Shown: positions 40,941 to 45,645 of the stretch, piece by piece
How positions within the stretch are numbered: the stretch's first letter is position 1
Layout: every line of letters starts with the position of its first letter
Origin: Actinacidiphila bryophytorum
GTDB taxonomy: Bacteria > Actinomycetota > Actinomycetes > Streptomycetales > Streptomycetaceae
Direction of reading: 5' to 3'
Assembly (NCBI RefSeq): GCF_016916835.1
Contig: NZ_JAFFIX010000038.1
Location: 1 to 45,645, forward strand
Length of the DNA: 45,645 nucleotides
Notes under the pieces: generated by a model
The model's input: only the letters and a program-made list of their open reading frames with translations
Databases searched by the model: none
What the model was told of the DNA's origin: nothing
Program-made: the position numbers and the translations under genes

Positions 40941-41061
40941 CGCCGTTGGCGCGGTGGCGTCCGCGCTCCGTGAACGACCTGCCCAACGAACACTCAGCTC
41001 CCCGCACCCTGCGCCGCCGCACTCCCGGGCCGGGACGCAAAGGCTCCGAACCCGCACCGCA

Positions 41062-41591
41062 GTGACCCTCACACCCGGAAATGCCGAGTGGACGGCGCCG
41101 CCCGGCGCGATCGCCACCGCGCACTTTCGCACATACGTTCCGCTCAAGGAACTGGGCAGGTTCCGCGCCGCCGAGACGATGCTGCTGTACTGCCAGGAGG
41201 TGTACGAGGCCGCGGAGAACACCGCCGGCCAGGCTCGGACGGCGTGCGCGGCACCGGCCCCGCAGCAGGCTTGGGCCTTACCGCCCGGCTCGCCCGCGAA
41301 ACGGTGGTCGAACGTGCGGTCAACCGGCAGGTGCCCCACGTATACGGATCGGGGACCGGCACCGTCGAGGCCGCCTGGGCACTGCGCGCCACGGAGCAGC
41401 ACGAACTGGCCGGCGACGTCCTCGGCCTGGAGGCGATCGTGCAGCACCCGGCCGGCACCCGGCTGACCGGCCGCTTCACGATCGCCACCGAGATAGCCGT
41501 CCGCACCGGCCCGGACCGCTGGCTCACCCGCTTCTTACGTGCCCGGCGCCTGGACGGGTCCCTGAACCAGGATTGCCCCTTGTTCGTCTAG
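41062..41591 (+). pseudogene. Unidentified gene, frameshifted and ending in the mobile element
   Basis: A first frame from a GTG at 41062 reads VTLTPGNAEWTAPPGAIATA, HFRTYVPLKELGRFRAAETM and LLYCQEVYEAAENTAGQART. At about 41240-41250 coding character moves to another frame: GLTARLARETVVERAVNRQV, GTGTVEAAWALRATEQHELA and RFTIATEIAVRTGPDRWLTR. That frame ends LNQDCPLFV at a TAG (41589-41591) which belongs to the left terminal CTAG of the inverted-repeat element. I recognise no family. One indel would join the two parts, so it may be a damaged gene or a sequencing error. Confidence 0.45.
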
Positions 41592-41698
41592 ACCGTGTTT
41601 TGGAAGTAGCGCCGTCCGCCCACAGGGCGGGCCCGCAACGCAGCGAGCGTGCGTGCCAGGCGTCGCGGGGCAGGCGGGACTTCCAAAACACGGCCTAG
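41588..41698. mobile_element. Small inverted-repeat (MITE-like) element, copy 2, 111 bp
   Basis: The ends CTAGACCGTGTTTTGGAAG (41588-41606) and CTTCCAAAACACGGCCTAG (41680-41698) match copy 1 at 26769-26949 except for one base in the left end. The shared left 46 bases and right 70 bases are nearly identical, and copy 2 lacks 70 bases of the interior. Its left TAG ends the plus-strand frame upstream and its right TAG ends the minus-strand beta-helix gene. Confidence 0.85.
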
Positions 41699-42387
41699 CC
41701 GCGCCGGCTCGGATCACGTCCCGAACCCGGGTCACTGATGATGCGCCGGCCGAGGTCCAGAACCTCGTCGTCCGCGTGCGTGCCGAACTCGGCGACGCGC
41801 ACCTCGGCTGTCTGCTCATACCGGCTGATCCGGTCGGTCCACTCCGCGTCGACGCCGAACGCCACCCGTGCGAAGCCCACCCGGCTGATGGCCTCGGCCA
41901 AGCCCGGATCGCCGGGGGCCAGCAGCCGCACCGGCGCGTCGAGCGCCACGGTGTGCGGCGGCACGAAGTACTCGTCCGGCAGGACGGTGCTCGCGTGGAC
42001 GAGCGCGCCGACGGCGACAACCGAGCCGGCCCCCAGCCGTGCGCGCTGCAGAACCGTCGCCGCGGTCGCCACATAGACGCACCTGCCGACCTCGCAGCCC
42101 AGCAGCGTGGCGTGCGGCCCCACGAAGACGTGGTCGCCGACGAGCACCGGCTGGTCGCCGGCGACCGCGGACCCGCGCAGCACCGCGTTCTCGCAGATCA
42201 CCGCCTTCTCCCCCACCTCGATCCGCGACCCCTCGGCGTCGAGCACCGCACCGTACATCACCCGCGCCCCCGGCCCCACGCGGACATCACTGACCAGCGT
42301 GGCAGTCGGGGCGACATAGGCGGTGGGGTGGACCTGCGGTTCATGCCCGCGATGCCGGATGCGGATTCCCTGTGTCTCAGCGGTCAT
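41695..42387 (-). CDS. Left-handed beta-helix (gamma carbonic anhydrase-like) protein
   Basis: A 230-residue protein made of hexapeptide repeats: HPTAYVAPTATLVSDVRVGP, GARVMYGAVLDAEGSRIEVG, VGDHVFVGPHATLLGCEVGR and LGAGSVVAVGALVHAS, followed by a helical C-terminus. It resembles the YrdA/PaaY/gamma-carbonic anhydrase group. Zinc-binding positions are only partly kept: the usual IGHGAVLHG is VGPHATLLG, so metal binding and anhydrase activity are doubtful and a transferase or scaffold role is possible. The ATG at 42387 is clear. The TAG stop is part of the right CTAG of the inverted-repeat element; the last residues (DPGSGRDPSRRG) may be altered by insertion. Confidence 0.8.
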   Translation of the reverse strand: MTAETQGIRIRHRGHEPQVHPTAYVAPTATLVSDVRVGPGARVMYGAVLDAEGSRIEVGEKAVICENAVLRGSAVAGDQPVLVGDHVFVGPHATLLGCEVGRCVYVATAATVLQRARLGAGSVVAVGALVHASTVLPDEYFVPPHTVALDAPVRLLAPGDPGLAEAISRVGFARVAFGVDAEWTDRISRYEQTAEVRVAEFGTHADDEVLDLGRRIISDPGSGRDPSRRG

Positions 42388-42471
42388 GAGCGCATCCTCG
42401 CCCGACCGGCCACGAAGGTGCTGGCGGTTTTCCGACGTCGCGTCCGCCGGGACCTGTGCCGGACCGCGCCC

Positions 42472-43230
42472 TCACACATCCAGCACCTCCGCCAGGCGCG
42501 TGATCTCCGCTTCGCTCGCCCCCAGCGGCGGGGACACCCGGAGCACGGGGGTGGACATGTCGTCGGGCGCGCGACGTGTGGGAATGGCGCCGAGCGTAAG
42601 GCCCCACGACTTCGCGGTGCGCACCGCCTGTTCGACGGCGTCGGCAGGGTCCTGGCCGGGCGGGGGGCGGAGGGTGACGATCGCGGTGGGCTCGTCCGCG
42701 GGCTCCACGCATGTCCATCCGCCGAGGCCGTGCAGGGTGTGCCGGATCCTCCGGCCCATCGCGGCCAGGCGCCGGCTCGCCAGGGCCGGTTGCGCGCCGA
42801 GGTGTTCCAGGACCGCGCAGGCCAGGCCGACCCGGGAGGCGACGGACGCCTCGGAGGTCTCGAAGCGGGCGGCCCCCGCCACTGGGGAGCCCGCCGGGCG
42901 ACCCCAGGTGTGCGACTGGATCGAAGGTGCCGCCACGTCCGTTCCCTCGCCGGCGGCCAGGCCCGGCGAGATGACGAACCCCACGCCTCTCGGACCGGCC
43001 AGCCATTTGCGTGATGTCCCCACGTACACGGACGCGCCCACGCCTGTGACGTCCACGTGCCCCAGCGACTGGCACACGTCGAGCACGAGGGGAACTCCGG
43101 CGTCGCGGCACAGCAGGCCCGCGCCCATGCCGGAGAGCCGTGCTGCGTCCATGGCTACGCCTGCCTGAAGCTGGACGTCCAGCTCGCCGTCGTGGAAGCC
43201 CACCGGGGTGCTACGCGCCGGGTCTGTCAT
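42472..43230 (-). pseudogene. Chimeric gene: PNPOx-family N-terminus fused to the C-terminal part of an EgtE-like PLP enzyme
   Basis: From the ATG at 43230 (preceded by GGAAGGA) the first 35 codons, MTDPARSTPVGFHDGELDVQ and LQAGVAMDAARLSGM, are the opening of pyridoxamine-phosphate-oxidase-like flavin-binding proteins. At about 43125 the sequence switches in frame to a class V aminotransferase of the EgtE type (hercynylcysteine sulfoxide lyase of ergothioneine synthesis): GVPLVLDVCQSLGHVDVTGV with the PLP-ring Asp, and YVGTSRKWLAGPRGVGF with the PLP Lys, running intact to a normal C-terminus. About the first 170 residues of an EgtE-like enzyme, including half of the PLP site, are missing. An in-frame deletion between neighbouring genes explains it. 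The frame is open, so protein may be made, but catalysis is unlikely. Confidence 0.72.
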
Positions 43231-43338
43231 CGTTTTTCCTTCCACGGGCGGTCGGGGGTGTCGCCGACCGGCGGGCGAGGGGGCCGCCAGCCTGGCCCCG
43301 GTCGGGGGGTGGGGCCAGGCCGGCGGGGCGGGTGCGGG

Positions 43339-43512
43339 TCAGACCGCGGAGCGCGGCGTGACCACGGGCCAGTCGTTGTCGACCTTGGCGAGGATGTAGA
43401 AGTGGTTCGTCAGTTTCAGGGCCAGGCGACGGCCTCGCCGATCTCGGCGTCCGAGGCGCCCGCGTCGCGCGCGGCCTTCAGGGCGCGGTCGTCGACACGG
43501 ACGCGTCCGCAC
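43339..43512 (-). pseudogene. C-terminal remnant of a carboxymuconolactone decarboxylase/AhpD-like protein
   Basis: Minus-strand frames give RVDDRALKAARDAGASDAEIGEAVA and then ALKLTNHFYILAKVDNDWPVV, the last helices of the CMD/AhpD family (typically ...AVALALTNYFNHIADTEIDFP). The frame breaks at 43425-43426: a GG on the plus strand needs one more G to restore VALALKLTNHF. The N-terminal half with the CxxC-type active site is absent, since the MFS gene ends at 43517. It is a truncated, non-functional piece. Confidence 0.65.
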
Positions 43513-43516
43513 GCGC

Positions 43517-44731
43517 TCAGCCCGCCCGTTCGGCGCGGAAGAGGGGGACGGCGAGGCCGGCGGCGAGCAATGCGGTGGCGCCGAAGGCAGTGAGCGCGAC
43601 GGTGAACCCGGCCGTGAGCAGGGACTGGAAGGCGAGGCTTCCCAGGCCAAAGCCGGTGAAGAGGGCGAAGACGTTCAGGCCCATGGCCTGGCCGCGGGGG
43701 CCGGGCAGGTCGGTGACAATGCCGCCCAGGGGCGGCTGGGTCATGTCGTAGCCGAGCGACAGCGCGGTGATGATCACCACGACGGCGGGGAGGGGCGAGT
43801 CGGTGGCCAGCAGCAGCGCGCATGCGGCGGCCAGGGCCACGCCGGCGGGGATGATGCGGGCGCGGCCGTAGCGGTCGGCCAGGTGGCCGATGACTGGGCC
43901 GAGCAGAAGGCCGGGGATGCCGTAACCGAGCAGCGCGAGCCCGACGCCGACCGGGCCGAGCGCGAACCGCTGGATCAGATACAGCCCGAGCCAGGTGTAG
44001 ATGCCGGAGTGCAGCATCGCGTTGAGAAGCACGTAGGGGTAGGTGCGCCGGCCGCGAGCGGTGTGCAGCAGGCGCCGGTAGCCGACGGCGACCGCGGCCA
44101 GCGGCGGGAACGTGGCGGGTCGAGGCGTGCTGGGCAGGACGCGGGCGGCCAAGGCCACGGCCAGCAGGAGGGCGCCGCCGGCGGCGGCCAGGAACAGGCC
44201 GGGCCAGCCGATGGCGGGCTCGGCCAGGGCGCCGGCGCTGGAGCCGACCGCGGTGCCGCCGGCCATGCCGCCGAACAGCCAGCCCAGCGCCTTCCCGCGC
44301 CGGGCGTAGGGAAAGACGTCCCCGATCAGGGCCAGGGAGATGGGCACCACGCCGCTGGCGCCGAGCGCGGTGGCCAGCCGCAGGCCGAGGAACGCTGCGG
44401 TGCTGTCGGCGAGGGCGGTGGCTGCGGTCAGGACGGTGAAGGCGGCCAATGAGGTGAGGATGATCGCGCGGCGGCCGATGCGGTCGGACAGCGGCCCCCA
44501 TACCAGGGTCATCGCCCCGTAGGGCACCAGGTACGCGGGGACGGCCAGGCCGACGGTCTCGGGTGTGGTGTGGAAGGCCCGGGCGAGCTGCGGCAGGATC
44601 GGCGCGATCATGAACGCCTGCGCGAAAATCAGAAACGCGGCGGCGGTCAGAAGGGCCAGCAGGCCGCGGTGCTGACTCGAACCGACGGACGCTTCGGGCT
44701 CGGACGCGTGGGCGGGAGTCATGCAGGACAC
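43517..44731 (-). CDS. MFS transporter (drug/metabolite efflux-like)
   Basis: A 404-residue major facilitator with twelve hydrophobic segments. The loop 2-3 signature is YGAMTLVWGPLSDRIGRRAII, the alternative motif in helix 5 is near ALIGDVFPYARRGKALGWL, and the matching loop 8-9 motif is GLLLGPVIGHLADRYGRARII. It resembles the arabinose-efflux/YnfM-type branch, so export of a small molecule is likely, without a known substrate. The start is GTG at 44731 (GAAGGAA upstream, frame MSCMTPAHASEPEASVGSSQ) or ATG at 44722. Remnants of unrelated genes lie on both sides. Confidence 0.88.
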   Translation of the reverse strand: MSCMTPAHASEPEASVGSSQHRGLLALLTAAAFLIFAQAFMIAPILPQLARAFHTTPETVGLAVPAYLVPYGAMTLVWGPLSDRIGRRAIILTSLAAFTVLTAATALADSTAAFLGLRLATALGASGVVPISLALIGDVFPYARRGKALGWLFGGMAGGTAVGSSAGALAEPAIGWPGLFLAAAGGALLLAVALAARVLPSTPRPATFPPLAAVAVGYRRLLHTARGRRTYPYVLLNAMLHSGIYTWLGLYLIQRFALGPVGVGLALLGYGIPGLLLGPVIGHLADRYGRARIIPAGVALAAACALLLATDSPLPAVVVIITALSLGYDMTQPPLGGIVTDLPGPRGQAMGLNVFALFTGFGLGSLAFQSLLTAGFTVALTAFGATALLAAGLAVPLFRAERAG

Positions 44732-44807
44732 GCGGGTTCCTTCGTATCGATCGGCCCAGCCCGGCCGGGGCGGACGGACGCGCCCGGACCTGGTGGCGCT
44801 GGAGATT

Positions 44808-45046
44808 TCAGTGGCAGGCGAGACCCGGCGCGCTGGCCGGCTCACTGTTCAGTGGCTCGCCGGCCAACGCTGCTGATGGCGGCGAACAGCAGGGTGTGGG
44901 CCGGGCGCCGATGGAGTTGGCGAAGACGGTGGTGACCGACAGGCCACGGCGGTCATTGCCCAGGCCGGGTGGAACCGGCCGGCGGCGGCCGGGACGACCA
45001 GGCCGTTGAAGGTGAGGCCTGCGGCGGGTGCGGGCGGGCCGAACAC
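44808..45046 (-). pseudogene. C-terminal stub of a heavy-metal P-type ATPase
   Basis: Two minus-strand frames give GLTFNGLVVPAAAGRFHPAWAMTAVA and LSVTTVFANSIGARP. Together they are the last two membrane helices of a P1B-type ATPase (typical ending NPVWAMAAMALSVTTVFANSL). The frames are split at 44942-44943, where a GG on the plus strand would read through with one extra G. The ATP-binding, phosphorylation and metal-site regions are absent. A relic of a metal resistance gene, not functional. Confidence 0.65.
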
Positions 45047-45167
45047 GATGCCGCCACCGCTGCGGTGTCTCCGGGCCTGCCGGGGTGCCGCTCATCAGGC
45101 CGGGACATCGGTCTGCGTGCAAGCGGCCCGCAGCAGCATGCGCGGCAAAAAAGGGAGGCGGAAGTCG

Positions 45168-45215
45168 ATGGCGCTCACCGCGCCGTCGCCGTTCGAGCCC
45201 CACGGCGAGTACTGA
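45168..45215 (+). CDS. Possible 15-residue peptide ORF
   Basis: GGGAGG (45153-45158) lies nine bases before an ATG that opens MALTAPSPFEPHGEY and a TGA. The ribosome site and short Pro-rich product could mark a small peptide or the surviving 5' end of a lost gene. There is no homology to cite. The plus-strand frame is also open upstream, but that part is not protein-like. Confidence 0.2.
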   Translation: MALTAPSPFEPHGEY

Positions 45216-45645
45216 GCCCGCGCCGGCCCCCGAAGCGCCCCGCGGGGCAGGCTAGTCGCAGCTGCGCGGCAGATGCTCCCGGCGCTGCACGCAGACAGCA
45301 GCTCGCGCTGTTTGAGGGCCGGCTTCTGGGGCCCCGAAGCTTGATCGTGAGTTCGGTTCCCGTGGCCTGCTCGTGCAGCCCTGCAACAACGCGCTCAGTG
45401 GCCGCGCGGTTCAGGCGCTTCGACCGACCGGCACGCTCGGGCTGTCGTGCCTCGACGGCCCGCTGTTGGCCGAGGCCACAGGCTCCGCCGCGAGAGCCAG
45501 GGCTGGCATGAAGGGACGGGGACGGTCTCGCCCCACTCCCTCAGGCCTGTCCTCTGTCGGGCGCACGCACCACGTCGCGTCCGCCCCTCCGATCGACGGC
45601 CACCCGGCTGGCTCTCAACCGGGTGGCTGGCCTAGGACCTGTATG
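45216..45645. other. Right-edge region without a supported gene; one hairpin
   Basis: No convincing gene is seen in these 430 bases. A minus-strand frame (VEARQPERAGRSKRLNRAAT and VVAGLHEQATGTELTIKLRG, about 45330-45470) looks weakly coding but has no start or known domain. GCCACCCGG (45599-45607) and CCGGGTGGC (45619-45627) form a perfect 9-bp hairpin that could be a terminator for a gene beyond or before the edge. Confidence 0.35.

Noticed and set aside
41653..43014. Plus-strand frame starting inside the second inverted-repeat element, considered as an element-encoded transposase
   Set aside because: It lies antisense to the beta-helix and EgtE-like genes and has no DDE motifs; the element itself is too short to code for a transposase.
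42472..43230. Functional EgtE of ergothioneine synthesis
   Set aside because: The N-terminal 170 or so residues are missing and replaced by part of another family, and no egtB, egtC or egtD is nearby.
44808..45046. Intact small membrane protein
   Set aside because: The sequence is the last two helices of a P-type ATPase split over two frames, so it is a remnant.

Overview
The window is very GC-rich DNA (third codon positions nearly all G or C). It carries a perfect DmdR/IdeR-type iron box, PF04672-type methyltransferase, mycothiol-dependent-isomerase-type and FBP/FusB-type genes, many TetR regulators and frequent GTG starts. This points to Streptomyces or a close relative. The mixture of intact genes, gene fragments, a duplicated small mobile element and isolated accessory genes suggests accessory chromosome-arm DNA; that placement is inference.

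Layout. 1-1662 (-) is the 5' end of a polyketide synthase that begins with a C-methyltransferase domain, then an acyl carrier protein and the start of a ketosynthase; it runs off the left edge. 2293-10415 holds small housekeeping or stress genes: an SRPBCC protein with an odd start, two hypotheticals, a TrmO/TsaA-like tRNA methyltransferase, a HAD hydrolase, a VOC protein, two TetR genes with visible operators, an ABM monooxygenase, a P-loop kinase-like protein, an FBP zinc protein, an NmrA-like protein and a short-chain dehydrogenase. 10640-13107 is largely decayed: a LysR remnant butted against an oxidoreductase remnant, one intact SAM methyltransferase, then frameshifted debris.

13231-17250 is an iron-box-controlled siderophore uptake operon (ATPase, lipoprotein, fused double permease). 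It is followed by an aldo/keto reductase/TetR pair with two operators, a 1279-residue secreted subtilase, and, divergent from it, a 1200-residue DUF4062-STAND NTPase-HEAT protein that resembles bacterial NLR-like immune ATPases. This protein is the best candidate here for an undescribed system.

26769-32140 has the first copy of a small inverted-repeat element, an aminoglycoside phosphotransferase-like gene, an orphan contractile-tail sheath gene, a mycothiol-dependent isomerase-like gene, a WD40/MmyB composite pseudogene and a second aldo/keto reductase. 32141-40876 encodes a MOSC-ferredoxin reductase-ferredoxin fusion, a Tat-exported discoidin-domain protein with a LacI-type operator, an ECF sigma factor facing a YCII-like protein, and a cutinase/PET-hydrolase-like enzyme with a ricin-type lectin domain. 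40877-45645 contains a frameshifted unknown, the second element copy, a left-handed beta-helix protein, a chimeric PNPOx/EgtE-like gene, an MFS transporter, and fragments of a carboxymuconolactone decarboxylase and a P-type ATPase.

Two themes recur. Small deletions have welded unrelated gene fragments together several times. The small inverted-repeat element has CTAG at both ends, and these supply the TAG stop codon of three flanking reading frames. Three remnants differ from an intact frame by one missing G/C in a G/C run, so raw reads should be checked before they are called dead.
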